NCBI GenBank assembly: GCA_947629955.1
Contig: CANRFT010000018.1
Coordinates: 1 to 39,450, forward strand
Length of the DNA stretch: 39,450 nucleotides
Direction: 5' to 3'
Origin: an uncultured Oscillospiraceae bacterium
GTDB taxonomy: Bacteria; Bacillota; Clostridia; Oscillospirales; Oscillospiraceae
Notes under the pieces: generated by a model
Told to the model about the DNA's origin: nothing
The model's input: only the letters and a program-made list of their open reading frames with translations
The model's database searches: none
Shown here: positions 7,270 to 15,254 of the stretch, piece by piece
Position numbering within the stretch: the first letter of the stretch is position 1
How the letters are laid out: each line of letters starts with the position of its first letter
Position numbers and translations under genes: made by a program

Positions 7270-9003
7270 TCAGATGGTCTGGTCCCGCTCCGTGTGATCC
7301 CGCAGCACTCCGGGCAGTTCATCCAGCAGGTCGGAGGGGGTCATGCCGTACTCCCCCAGCTTTTTCGCCGCCCGATCCCCGGCCTCGCCGTGGTAACACA
7401 CCCCGGCGGCGGCCAGCTCCGCCGCGTCGGTATGGGGGCCGTTCAGGGGCTTCTGAGCCAGCAGGGCGGCGAGGATGCCCGCCAGCACGTCCCCGGAGCC
7501 CCCCTTGGCCATGCCGGGGTTGCCGGTGGTGTTGATCCGGCACAGTTCTTCCGGCGACGCGGTGACGGTGCCGTGGCCCTTGAGGACCAGCACGCAGTTG
7601 TGGGCTTTGGCGAAGTCTCGGGCGGCGGACAGGCGGTCACGGATGGGCAGATCACACCCGGTGAGCCGCCGGAACTCACCGTCGTGGGGGGTAAGTAGCG
7701 TGGGGGCGGAGCGGTTGTCCAGAACATCTATATGCCCGGACACCGCGTTTATGCCGTCGGCGTCCAGCACCACCGGTTTTTCCAGGTCGGCCAGCAGGCA
7801 GAGGACAAGCTGTTGCGTCTCAGGGGCGCGGCCCAGGCCGGGGCCGATGAGGGCCACGTCGCAGCTTTTCGCTCTCTCCAGAATGGCGGCATAATCATCC
7901 GGCAGGGGGAAGGGCATGGCCTCGGTGCATTTTACGGCGGCGATGGGGTAGATGTCCCTGGGCACCCCCAGGTACACCAGTCCCGCGCCGGCCCGGACGG
8001 CGGCGCTGGCCGCCAGCACCGGGGCGCCGGTGTAGCCCACGCTGCCCGCCAGGATGAACACCTTGCCGAAGTCCCCCTTGTGGGCGGCCCGGGGGCGGCG
8101 GGGAAGCTGGAACTCGCCCGCCTGGACGGCCTCTACCCGCTCCGGGGCCCGGTGGATGAGGCGGAACTCCAAATCGTGGGGGATTCCGATGTCGACAACC
8201 CGCACCTCGCCGGCGTGGGCGGCCCCCTCGCCCAGGTACAGCCCCGGCTTGCCGCAGGTGAAGGTCACCGTCACAGTGGCGTTTACCGCCTCCCCCAGCA
8301 CCTCCCCGGTGTCGGTGTGGACGCCGGAGGGGATGTCGCAGGCCACCACGGGGAACCGGGGGCCCATACGGTTCAGGTATTGGATGGCGGAGCGGTACAG
8401 GCCCTCCACCGGCCGGGACAGGCCCACCCCGAACAGGGCGTCCACCGCGCAGTCGCAGGTGGACAGCCAGGCCAGTTGAAGCTGGGTATCATTGTCCAGG
8501 GCCTCCGGGTGGTCCAGGTCCAGGCGGAAGGGCTCGATTTTGGGATTGCCGCCGCAGCACTCCAGCCGCTGGGCGTTGACATTAGCGTCGTGGGTCATCT
8601 TGGCCCGGTCGCCAATGAAGTATGTGTGGACCCGATAGCCCGCCTGAAGCAGCAGCCGGGCGGCGGCGAAGCCGTCCCCGCCGTTGTTGCCGGGGCCGCA
8701 GAACACGGCGATCCGGGGGGAGGGGTCGGTGTTCTTGGACTCCACGATGGCCCGGATGGCCGCCGCCTGCCGTTTGTCCTCGTCGGAGGGCTCTCCCTCC
8801 CCGGTGACAAAGGCCACGGTGGTGAAGATGCTGGCAGCGGGGCCGTTACTCCCCGCCCGCTCGGGCAGGGGGACCAGGTCCATCACCGCCTCGGCCACGG
8901 CCCGGGCGGCGTTCTCCATCAGATTCAGGGAGGGGATGCCTCTCTCCTGGATGGCGGCGCGGTCCAGCTCTTTCATCTGCGCGGATGTGGCGACAGGTTG
9001 CAT
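7270..9003 (-). CDS. nnr: Bifunctional NAD(P)HX epimerase / ADP-dependent NAD(P)HX dehydratase
   Basis: This repair enzyme restores hydrated, damaged NADH and NADPH. The N-terminal YjeF_N epimerase domain covers about residues 1-260, with the motif VFCGPGNNGGDGFAAARLL and the acidic catalytic region around VDALFGVGL. The C-terminal ribokinase-like dehydratase domain (about 300-577) shows AHKGDFGKVFILAGS, GYTGAPVLAASAAVRAGAGLV, LIGPGLG, LDADGIN, LLTPHDGEFRRL and the catalytic GNPGMAKGGSGDVLAG. The ATG at 9003 has AAGGAGG eight bases upstream, giving 577 residues; eight more in-frame residues exist before it. It is the first gene of the operon nnr-lipoprotein-alr-mazF-exported protein. Its leader contains a palindromic repeat element. 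The call is secure. Confidence 0.95.
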   Translation of the reverse strand: MQPVATSAQMKELDRAAIQERGIPSLNLMENAARAVAEAVMDLVPLPERAGSNGPAASIFTTVAFVTGEGEPSDEDKRQAAAIRAIVESKNTDPSPRIAVFCGPGNNGGDGFAAARLLLQAGYRVHTYFIGDRAKMTHDANVNAQRLECCGGNPKIEPFRLDLDHPEALDNDTQLQLAWLSTCDCAVDALFGVGLSRPVEGLYRSAIQYLNRMGPRFPVVACDIPSGVHTDTGEVLGEAVNATVTVTFTCGKPGLYLGEGAAHAGEVRVVDIGIPHDLEFRLIHRAPERVEAVQAGEFQLPRRPRAAHKGDFGKVFILAGSVGYTGAPVLAASAAVRAGAGLVYLGVPRDIYPIAAVKCTEAMPFPLPDDYAAILERAKSCDVALIGPGLGRAPETQQLVLCLLADLEKPVVLDADGINAVSGHIDVLDNRSAPTLLTPHDGEFRRLTGCDLPIRDRLSAARDFAKAHNCVLVLKGHGTVTASPEELCRINTTGNPGMAKGGSGDVLAGILAALLAQKPLNGPHTDAAELAAAGVCYHGEAGDRAAKKLGEYGMTPSDLLDELPGVLRDHTERDQTI

Positions 9004-9036
9004 GGGCGGGGCCTCCTTTTTAATCAAGAAATTCCT

Positions 9037-9175
9037 CTAAAAGCCTTCCCCTCTGGGGAAGGTGGCACCGCCGCAAGGCGGTGACGGATGAGGCCGGCCG
9101 ACAGCTGGCCTCTCCGCCCCCTCATCCGCCCCCTTCGGGGGCACCTTCCCCCCTGTGGGTGGAAGGCTTGAAGGG
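9037..9175. repeat. Palindromic intergenic repeat, copy A
   Basis: A GC-rich element with nested inverted repeats: outer arms AAGCCTTCC and GGAAGGCTT, then GGAAGGTG with CACCTTCC, and a perfect nine-base pair CGGATGAGG/CCTCATCCG inside. It shares a block of more than 35 bases (around the second CCTCATCCG and the following GGGGGC hairpin) with the element at 19,926. It lies in the transcribed leader of nnr. Confidence 0.85.
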
Positions 9176-9196
9176 CGCATATTCAATATGCCTCTC

Positions 9197-9225
9197 ATTA
9201 TACTGAAATTCCCCTTGCGTTTCAA
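9197..9225 (-). promoter_or_regulatory. Promoter of the nnr-alr-mazF operon
   Basis: On the minus strand TTGAAA (9225-9220), 17 bases, TATAAT (9202-9197). The transcript would carry a leader of about 190 bases that includes repeat copy A. Confidence 0.85.
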
Positions 9226-9243
9226 CTCTTTTTATGTTACAAT
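9215..9243 (+). promoter_or_regulatory. Promoter of the T-box/pheST operon, divergent from the nnr promoter
   Basis: TTGCGT (9215-9220), 17 bases, TACAAT (9238-9243). Its -35 box shares one base with the -35 box of the leftward promoter, so both promoters occupy the same 47 bases. Confidence 0.75.
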
Positions 9244-9478
9244 GCGCAGAGTAAATGCGAGGAACGGGAAAATGGCGAGTTTGCGCGTCCAAGAGAGGGG
9301 CGGTCACCGGCTGAGAGCCGCCCCGAGGCGTGTCGCCTGTTCGCCCGGGAGCGGCCCGCGAGAGCGGGACGGCGGCCCGCCGTTACGGGGTTTTGAGTGC
9401 GCGCTCTGCGGCGCGAATGCGGGTGGTACCGCGGAAGGTTTGCCTTTCGTCCCGGTTTTCGGGAGAAAGGCGTTTTTT
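9244..9478 (+). promoter_or_regulatory. T-box leader, probably phenylalanine-responsive
   Basis: The leader has the T-box core GGGTGGTACCGCG (9421-9433), which pairs with uncharged tRNA NCCA ends. It is followed by a terminator: stem 9442-9454 with 9460-9471 and a run of six T at 9473-9478. Upstream stem I landmarks are AGTA at 9250, an AGAGAGG at 9292 and a strong apical stem (GGGGCGG with CCGCCCC). A TTC codon at 9340-9342 on the 3' side of stem I is my candidate specifier and would read Phe. The downstream pheST genes support Phe. The specifier call is tentative because I could not fold the stem with certainty. Confidence 0.85.
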
Positions 9479-9499
9479 ATTGCCGGAAGGGAGACTGAC

Positions 9500-10000
9500 A
9501 TGGTAGAGTTTCGTCCGGTGAGGCCGGAGGAGCGGACCCGGCTGTGGAACCTGTTCCAGAAATTCCTCTATGAGATGACCAATTACTACGACAACCCCAT
9601 CGACGAGGACGGCAACATCCAATACGGCTGGTTCGACAGCTATTTTGAGAACAGCAGCCGGCTGGCGCTGTTCCTGGAATCGGAGGGCAAGACGGTGGGC
9701 TTCGCCCTGCTGAACCAACACTCCCACCTGGGAGAGGAGCTGGACCACGCCATGGCGGAGTTCACCATTTTTCCCGCCTTCCGCCGGCGGGGGCTGGGGC
9801 TGGAGGCCGCCCGGCTGCTGTTCACCCGCTGGCCCGGCCGGTGGGAAGTGAAGTACCACGAGAAGAACGCCGCCGCCAAAGCCCTGTGGACCACTGCCGC
9901 GGCCCCCTGGCGGCCCAGGGTGACACCTTATACCGAGTTTGAGACGGTGCTGTCCTTCCGGACCGGTCCGGAAGGGGACCGGATGGAGGGAAACCCATGA
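9500..10000 (+). CDS. GNAT-family N-acetyltransferase
   Basis: The 166-residue protein carries the acetyl-CoA-binding core: strand GFALLN, then MAEFTIFPAFRRRGLGLEAARLLF, whose RRRGLG matches the Q/RxxGxG/A loop, and a helix ending NAAAKALW. The N-terminal part (VEFRPVRPEERTRLWNLFQKFLYEMTNYY) resembles predicted acetyltransferases of the YitI/PhnO-like kind; the substrate is unknown. The ATG at 9500 follows GGAAGGGAG and lies 22 bases after the T-box terminator. Its stop overlaps the start of the next gene (ATGA). It is therefore under T-box control ahead of pheST, which is not a usual place for such a gene. Confidence 0.85.
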   Translation: MVEFRPVRPEERTRLWNLFQKFLYEMTNYYDNPIDEDGNIQYGWFDSYFENSSRLALFLESEGKTVGFALLNQHSHLGEELDHAMAEFTIFPAFRRRGLGLEAARLLFTRWPGRWEVKYHEKNAAAKALWTTAAAPWRPRVTPYTEFETVLSFRTGPEGDRMEGNP

Positions 10001-10467
10001 GACGAGCAGACCGGGAAGTGACCGATTTTGACGGCATCGTGGCCATCATGGAGCGGTGCGACGTGTGTCGGCTGGCCCTGAACGGCGACGGTTATCCTTA
10101 CATCCTGCCCCTTAACTTCGGCATGACGGTGGAGGACGGCCGGGTCACGCTGTACTTCCACGGCGCCATGGAGGGCACCAAATACGCCCTGATGGAGCGG
10201 GACAGCCGGGCCAGCTTTGAGATGGACTGCGCCCACGAGCTGATTCTGGATGACGAACATGGAAACTGCACCATGGCGTATCAGAGCGTCATGGGCCGGG
10301 GGCACATCGAGCCGGTGCCTGACGGGGAGAAGGAGAATGCCCTGCGCCTGCTCATGGCCCACTACCGCCGGGGGGACTTCCCCTTTGGCCGGGGGGCCGT
10401 GCCCCACACCAGGGTATTCAAACTGGCGGTAGAGTCCATGACCGGAAAGATCAGGCCAAAAAAGTGA
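9997..10467 (+). CDS. Pyridoxamine 5'-phosphate oxidase-like (Nim-type) flavin-binding protein
   Basis: The 156-residue protein fits the split-barrel FMN-binding family related to 5-nitroimidazole reductase NimA. Visible marks are the N-terminal REVTDFDGIVAIMERCDVCRL, the barrel segment PYILPLNFGMTVEDGRVTLYFHGAMEGTKYALMERD, SFEMDC, YQSVMGRGHIE and the closing HTRVFKLAVESMTGK. These match the NimA-like pattern of a small reductase or flavin-binding protein. Its substrate cannot be read from sequence. It overlaps the upstream GNAT gene by four bases and sits 31 bases before pheS, so it is translated from the same T-box-controlled mRNA. The family call is good. Confidence 0.85.
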   Translation: MRRADREVTDFDGIVAIMERCDVCRLALNGDGYPYILPLNFGMTVEDGRVTLYFHGAMEGTKYALMERDSRASFEMDCAHELILDDEHGNCTMAYQSVMGRGHIEPVPDGEKENALRLLMAHYRRGDFPFGRGAVPHTRVFKLAVESMTGKIRPKK

Positions 10468-10498
10468 CAGATACACTCAACGCAAAGGAGTTTTGAAC

Positions 10499-11524
10499 AT
10501 GAGAGAACAACTGGCAAAGATCCGCGCGGCGGCCCTTTCCGCCTTCGAGGGGGCCCAGTCCAAGGTGGACCTGGACGCCCTGCGGGTGCAGTACCTGGGC
10601 AAGAAGGGCGAGCTGACGGCGGTGCTCAAGCAGATGGGCAGGCTGTCCGCCGAGGAGCGCCCCGCCATGGGCCAGCTGGCCAACGAGGTCCGCGCCGCCC
10701 TGGAGAGCGCCCTGGACACCGCCTCCAAAAAGCTGGAGGAGGCCGCCCTGGAGCACAAGCTGAAGGCCGAGGCGGTGGACGTGACCATTCCCGGCAAGGC
10801 CCCCGCCATCGGCCACCGGCACCCCATGTATATCGCCCTGGACGAGATGAAGGAGATCTTCATCGGCATGGGCTTCACCGTGCTGGATGGGCCGGAGATC
10901 GAGCTGGGCGAGCTGAACTTCGACCGGCTCAACGCCGAGCCGGGCCACCCCAGTCGGGACTGGTCGGACACCTTCTACTTCGATGAGGACGAGCGGGTGA
11001 TGCTCCGCTCCCAGACCTCCCCCATGCAGGTGCGGGCCATGGACTCCATGCCCCTGCCCATCCGCATCATCGCCCCCGGCCGGGTGTACCGCAAGGACGA
11101 GGTAGACGCCACCCACTCCCCCATGTTCCACCAGGTGGAGGGCATGGTCATCGACAAAGGAGTCACCATGGCCGATCTGAAGGGCACCCTCAACGCCGTC
11201 ATCAAAAAGATGTACGGGGAGAACACCCAGACCCGCTTCCGCCCCCACCACTTTCCCTTCACCGAGCCCTCCTGCGAGGTGGACGTGCAGTGCCACAAGT
11301 GCGGCGGCGCGGGCTGCCCCACCTGCAAGGGCGAGGGCTGGATCGAGCTGCTGGGGGCCGGGATGATCCACCCCCACGTGCTGGAGATGGCGGGCATCGA
11401 CCCGGAGGTCTACTCCGGCTGGGCCTTCGGCTTCGGTCTGGAGCGCACCGCCATGCGCCGGTTCAAGATCGACGATCTGCGGCTGATCTTCGAGAACGAC
11501 GTGCGGTTCCTGGAGCAGTTCTGA
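10499..11524 (+). CDS. pheS: Phenylalanyl-tRNA synthetase alpha subunit
   Basis: PheS carries the class II catalytic core of the alpha2beta2 enzyme that charges tRNA-Phe. The 341-residue chain has an N-terminal coiled coil (about residues 1-90, rich in A, E, K and L) that binds tRNA. Class II motifs follow: HPMYIALDEMKEIFIGMGF with GPEIE, DTFYF, the motif 2 region TSPMQVRAM and GRVYRKDEVDATHSPMFHQVEG, and motif 3 GFGLERTAMRRFKIDDLR. The ATG at 10499 follows AAAGGAG; an in-frame TTG six bases earlier is less likely. A cysteine-rich turn CHKCGGAGCPTCKGEGW (two CxxC) lies near residue 270. pheT follows after 93 bases. Confidence 0.97.
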   Translation: MREQLAKIRAAALSAFEGAQSKVDLDALRVQYLGKKGELTAVLKQMGRLSAEERPAMGQLANEVRAALESALDTASKKLEEAALEHKLKAEAVDVTIPGKAPAIGHRHPMYIALDEMKEIFIGMGFTVLDGPEIELGELNFDRLNAEPGHPSRDWSDTFYFDEDERVMLRSQTSPMQVRAMDSMPLPIRIIAPGRVYRKDEVDATHSPMFHQVEGMVIDKGVTMADLKGTLNAVIKKMYGENTQTRFRPHHFPFTEPSCEVDVQCHKCGGAGCPTCKGEGWIELLGAGMIHPHVLEMAGIDPEVYSGWAFGFGLERTAMRRFKIDDLRLIFENDVRFLEQF

Positions 11525-11527
11525 TCC

Positions 11528-11596
11528 TGTAGGGGCCGCCGCCTTCGGCGGCCCGCGTCCCCAGAGGCGGGGCGGCGAGGGCGCCGCCCCCTACAT
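11528..11596. repeat. Palindromic intergenic repeat of a second type, between pheS and pheT
   Basis: A GC-rich element bounded by TGTAGGGG and CCCCCTACA with an inner hairpin (GCCGCC, TTCG-type turn, GGCGGC). It differs from the copies at 9,037 and 19,926. There is no T-run after it, so transcription into pheT should continue. Confidence 0.65.
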
Positions 11597-11617
11597 TCCG
11601 ATAAAGGAGTTTTATAT

Positions 11618-14338
11618 ATGAATCTATCCCGAAAATGGTTGAATGAATTTGTCCGGGTGGACGTCCCCGACCGGGAGTTCGCCGAGGCCATGACCCTCTC
11701 CGGCTCCAAGGTGGAGGGCACCACCGATCTGGGCGCGGAAATCTCCAACGTAGTCGTGGGCAGGATCCTGTCCATGGAGAAGCACCCCAACTCCGACCAC
11801 ATGTGGGTGTGCCAGGTGGACGTGGGGGCAGAGGAGCCGGTGCAGATCGTCACCGGAGCCTGGAACATCCACGAGGGAGACCTGGTCCCCGTGGCCAAGG
11901 ACAACTCGTATCTTCCCGGCGGGGTCCACATCACCCGGGGCAACCTGCGGGGAATCAAGTCCAAGGGGATGCTCTGTTCCCTGCGGGAGCTGAACCTGGA
12001 CGAGCGGGACTTTCCCTATGGGGTCATCACCGCCGCCGCCCTGCTGAACGACTATCACCCCATCGACCCGGACAAGCCCTCCATCCCCGCCGACGTGCAG
12101 CCGGGGCACAAGATCTACGGCCCCGTGGTGGCCGCCTCCGTGGAGGGGGTCAAGTCCGCCGGGAATGGCCGCTGGACCTGCGTGCTCACCTACAACCACA
12201 AGGACGGCCCCACCGGCGCCATCGTCACCACCCTCTGCCAGAACCTCCACGCCGGCGACATGGTGGCCTTCAACACCAGCACCGCCGCCATCTGCACCCT
12301 GGCCGACCTCCACGCGGAGCAGCGGGAGTTCCCCCACTGCATCCCCGACGGCATCTTCGTCCTCCAGGAGGACGGCATCGCCCCCGGCGACGACATCAAG
12401 CCCGTGATCAACGCCGACGACCGGGTGGTGGAGTTCGAGATCACCCCCAACCGGCCTGACTGCCTCAGCGTCATCGGCCTGGCCCGTGAGGCGGCGGCCA
12501 CCTTCGGCAAGCCCCTGCGGCTCCACGAGCCGGTGGTACGGGGCGGGGCGGAGGGCAGCCTCGCGGAGCTGCTGGACGTGGAGACCCCCGACGCCGACCT
12601 GGTGCCCCGGTACACCGCCCGGATGGTGCGCAACGTGAAGATCGGCCCCTCCCCCAAGTGGATGCGGGAGCGGCTGCGGGCCATGGGGGTGCGGCCCATC
12701 AGCAACATCGTGGACATCACCAACTACGTGATGCTGGAGTACGGCCAGCCCATGCACGCTTTCGACTACCGGTACGTCAACGGCGGGAAGATCATCGTCC
12801 GCCGGGCGGCCGAGGGGGAAGAACTCACCACCCTGGACGGCAAGGTCCACACCCTCACCCACGACCACCTGGTCATCGCCGACGAGGGCCGGGCCGTGGG
12901 TCTGGCGGGCATCATGGGCGGGCTCAACTCGGAGATCGTGGCCGACACCGCCGACGTGGTGTTCGAGTCCGCCTGTTTCGACGGCACCTGCATCCGCAAG
13001 GGCGCTCTGGCCCTGGGGATGCGCACCGAGGCGTCCGCCAAATTCGAGAAGGGCCTGGATCCCCTGAACACCCTCCCCGCCGTCAACCGGGCCTGTGAAC
13101 TGGTGGAGATGCTGGGCGCCGGCGAGGTGGTGGATGGGGTCATCGACATCCTGAACAACGTGCCCCAGCCCACCGTGCTGAAGCTGGAGCCGGACAAGAT
13201 CAACGCCCTGCTGGGCACTGACGTATCCCGCGACGAGATGGTCCGCATCCTGGAGAAGCTGGACTTCACCGTGGACGGCGACCAGGTCACGGTGCCCTCC
13301 TGGCGGGGGGACGTGCGCCGGATGGCCGACCTGGCGGAGGAGGTGGCCCGGTTCCACGGGTACAACAACATCCCCGTCACCCTCATGCGGGGCCAGACCA
13401 CCCAGGGGGGCTACTCCCCCGCCCAGAAGCTGGAGAACAAGCTGGGCGAGCTGTGCCGCACCTGCGGGTACGACGAGATCATCACCTACTCCTTCATCTC
13501 CCCCACCGCCTATGACAGGATCGGCTGGTCCAAAGACTGCGCCATGCGGAACTCCTTTAAGATTTTGAACCCGCTGGGGGAGGACACCTCCATCATGCGG
13601 ACCACCACCCTGCCCTCCATGCTGGAGATTTTGGCCCGGAACTGGAGCTACCGGAACAGGAATGTGAAACTCTACGAGCTGGGCCGCATCTACCTCCCCG
13701 GCGGCGAGAACGGCCTGGCCAACGAGAGCAAGGTGTTGACCCTGGGGGCCTACGGGGAGGACATGGACTTCTTCGCCTTTAAGGGGGCCATAGAGGCCGT
13801 TTTAAAGGGCATCCGGGCGGTGGATGTGCGGTTCGAGACGGCGTCCTCCGACACTTGGGGCGATTCCGTGGCCCCTTACCACCCCGGACGGGTGGCGGCG
13901 GTGTTCAGCGGCAGCGACTGCCTGGGCTTCATCGGCCAGATCCACCCCAACGTAGCCAAGAACTACGGGGTGGACGGGGAACTGTACTGCGCGGAGCTCA
14001 GCTTCGACGAGCTGGCTCTGGCCCAGGGGCCCGACGCGGAGTATGTGTCCCTGCCCAAATATCCCAGCGTGGACCGGGACATCGCCGTGGTGTGCGACGA
14101 GGCGGTCACCGTGGGCCGGCTGGAGGAGACCATCAAAAAAGGCGCCAAGGGGCTTTTGAAGCACGTGGAGCTGTTCGACATCTACCGGGGCCCCGGCATC
14201 GCCCCCGGGAAGAAGTCGGTGGCCTTCAGCCTGACCCTCCGGGCCGACGACCGGTCCCTGACCGGCGAGGAGGCCGACCAGGACGTGAAATCCATTCTGG
14301 AGGCGCTGGAGAAGGACTGCGGGGCTGTCCTGCGGTAA
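11618..14338 (+). CDS. pheT: Phenylalanyl-tRNA synthetase beta subunit with an extra OB-like segment
   Basis: PheT binds tRNA-Phe and edits mischarged Tyr. Domains in order are a tRNA-binding OB domain (about 40-125, with HPNSDHMWVCQVDVG), an inserted segment (about 134-243), B1 continuing with FEITPNRPDCLS, the B3/B4 editing domain (about 330-450, with ISNIVDITNYVMLEYGQPMHAFD), B5 (about 510-580), the inactive class II core, and an FDX-ACB domain at the C terminus from YPSVDRDIAVV. At 906 residues it is about 100 longer than the usual 790-810. The inserted part looks like a decayed second copy of the OB domain. The ATG at 11618 follows ATAAAGGAG. A strong terminator follows. Confidence 0.96.
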   Translation: MNLSRKWLNEFVRVDVPDREFAEAMTLSGSKVEGTTDLGAEISNVVVGRILSMEKHPNSDHMWVCQVDVGAEEPVQIVTGAWNIHEGDLVPVAKDNSYLPGGVHITRGNLRGIKSKGMLCSLRELNLDERDFPYGVITAAALLNDYHPIDPDKPSIPADVQPGHKIYGPVVAASVEGVKSAGNGRWTCVLTYNHKDGPTGAIVTTLCQNLHAGDMVAFNTSTAAICTLADLHAEQREFPHCIPDGIFVLQEDGIAPGDDIKPVINADDRVVEFEITPNRPDCLSVIGLAREAAATFGKPLRLHEPVVRGGAEGSLAELLDVETPDADLVPRYTARMVRNVKIGPSPKWMRERLRAMGVRPISNIVDITNYVMLEYGQPMHAFDYRYVNGGKIIVRRAAEGEELTTLDGKVHTLTHDHLVIADEGRAVGLAGIMGGLNSEIVADTADVVFESACFDGTCIRKGALALGMRTEASAKFEKGLDPLNTLPAVNRACELVEMLGAGEVVDGVIDILNNVPQPTVLKLEPDKINALLGTDVSRDEMVRILEKLDFTVDGDQVTVPSWRGDVRRMADLAEEVARFHGYNNIPVTLMRGQTTQGGYSPAQKLENKLGELCRTCGYDEIITYSFISPTAYDRIGWSKDCAMRNSFKILNPLGEDTSIMRTTTLPSMLEILARNWSYRNRNVKLYELGRIYLPGGENGLANESKVLTLGAYGEDMDFFAFKGAIEAVLKGIRAVDVRFETASSDTWGDSVAPYHPGRVAAVFSGSDCLGFIGQIHPNVAKNYGVDGELYCAELSFDELALAQGPDAEYVSLPKYPSVDRDIAVVCDEAVTVGRLEETIKKGAKGLLKHVELFDIYRGPGIAPGKKSVAFSLTLRADDRSLTGEEADQDVKSILEALEKDCGAVLR

Positions 14339-14353
14339 TAGATCGGGACAGAG

Positions 14354-14390
14354 AAAGAGCAGGGACCCGAAACGGGTCCCTGCTCTTTTC
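14354..14390. terminator. Terminator after pheT
   Basis: A perfect 16-pair stem (14354-14369 with 14373-14388) with a three-base loop ends in TTTT on the plus strand and in TTT-rich sequence on the minus strand. It lies between convergent pheT and the zinc-ribbon protein gene and probably serves both. Confidence 0.9.
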
Positions 14391-14401
14391 GGTTCGCGGG
14401 G

Positions 14402-15049
14402 TCACTGGCACACGGCCCGGGTTTCGGTGAGAGTGAAGCTCCTGGCCATGTCCCGCATGGCCGCCACCTCGTCTGTGCCGGGATTGGCGGACAGGGACTC
14501 TTCAATCCAGTGGAGCTGGACCGTTCCGGCACCCTGCTTCCCGTCCTGTCCGTGGATATAGACCTCGTTCCGGCCGGTCTCGGTGGACCCGTCCATGAAA
14601 TGGAGGACCTCAGTCTGGGCCATCACCGTCAGGCCGTCCTCCTCGGACATCTTTGTCATGCCCAGCCGCTGGTACAGATCCACCAGGCTGGCCCGGTCGC
14701 TCAGCGGCTCCAGTTGGATCAGGACCTCGGTATTGGTAGTGGTGGAGCCGAAGGCGATGCTGTCCCCCTGCCAGCCCTGGGCGGGCCGGTAGTAATAGAA
14801 CCCGTCCCCGTTCACGCGGATGAGGCCGTCGTCGCCGGGGATCACCTGGCCGCACTCCGGGCAGTGGAGATTGCCGTCGTCGCCCATCAGGGCGCTGACG
14901 TCCTTCTGAACGGCTTCGGCGGGCGGGGTGTCTTCGTCTCCGGCGGGCCGTCCGGTCTGGGCGAAAACAAGGACGGTGGTCAAACAGACCGCCAGGGCGA
15001 CGACCAAAACCATCGGGAGGATCGCTGTTATTCTGCGTTTCATGTTCAT
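14402..15049 (-). CDS. Membrane-anchored or exported protein with a CPECG motif, function unknown
   Basis: The 215-residue protein has a basic N terminus (MNMKRR) and a long hydrophobic stretch ITAILPMVLVVALAVCLTTVLVF, a signal anchor or signal peptide. Next come a polar linker and HCPECGQVIPGDDG at about residues 62-75, half of a zinc-ribbon-like motif with no second CxxC. The remainder is a beta-rich domain (GFYYYRPAQGW, TNTEVLIQLEPLSD, NEVYIHGQDGKQGAG). I recognise no family. The start could be the ATG at 15049 (AAAGGA five bases upstream) or the ATG at 15043. It stands alone between convergent pheT and the blaR1-like gene. Only the export prediction is firm. Confidence 0.7.
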   Translation of the reverse strand: MNMKRRITAILPMVLVVALAVCLTTVLVFAQTGRPAGDEDTPPAEAVQKDVSALMGDDGNLHCPECGQVIPGDDGLIRVNGDGFYYYRPAQGWQGDSIAFGSTTTNTEVLIQLEPLSDRASLVDLYQRLGMTKMSEEDGLTVMAQTEVLHFMDGSTETGRNEVYIHGQDGKQGAGTVQLHWIEESLSANPGTDEVAAMRDMARSFTLTETRAVCQ

Positions 15050-15115
15050 ACAGTCCTTTCTTTCGTGGATCTTTGGTGCAATAGCGGATGGTCATCAGGG
15101 TTTGGGCCCGATCTC

Positions 15116-15144
15116 ATTCTACAATGGCGGCGCGGGGCTGTCTT
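15116..15144 (-). promoter_or_regulatory. Possible promoter of the CPECG protein gene
   Basis: On the minus strand AAGACA (15144-15139), 17 bases, TAGAAT (15121-15116), about 65 bases before the start. The -35 box matches only four of six consensus bases. Confidence 0.35.
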
Positions 15145-15198
15145 CACGGTACCGGAAATTTCCTGTAAACATTCTGTTTCGGTTTGGCGAGTCCATGC

Positions 15199-15237
15199 AA
15201 AAGGACGGGAGACCGCAACGTGGTCTCCCGTCCTTTT
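15199..15237 (-). terminator. Terminator of the blaI-blaR1-like operon
   Basis: A 16-pair stem (15199-15214 with 15222-15237) with a seven-base loop, 18 bases after the stop of the M56 gene. It ends in TTTT within the stem on either strand. Confidence 0.85.
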
Positions 15238-15254
15238 GCTCTTTATTGCGCCGC

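Noticed and set aside
11624-13357. 577-codon minus-strand open frame
   Set aside because: Shadow of pheT; it lacks any domain.
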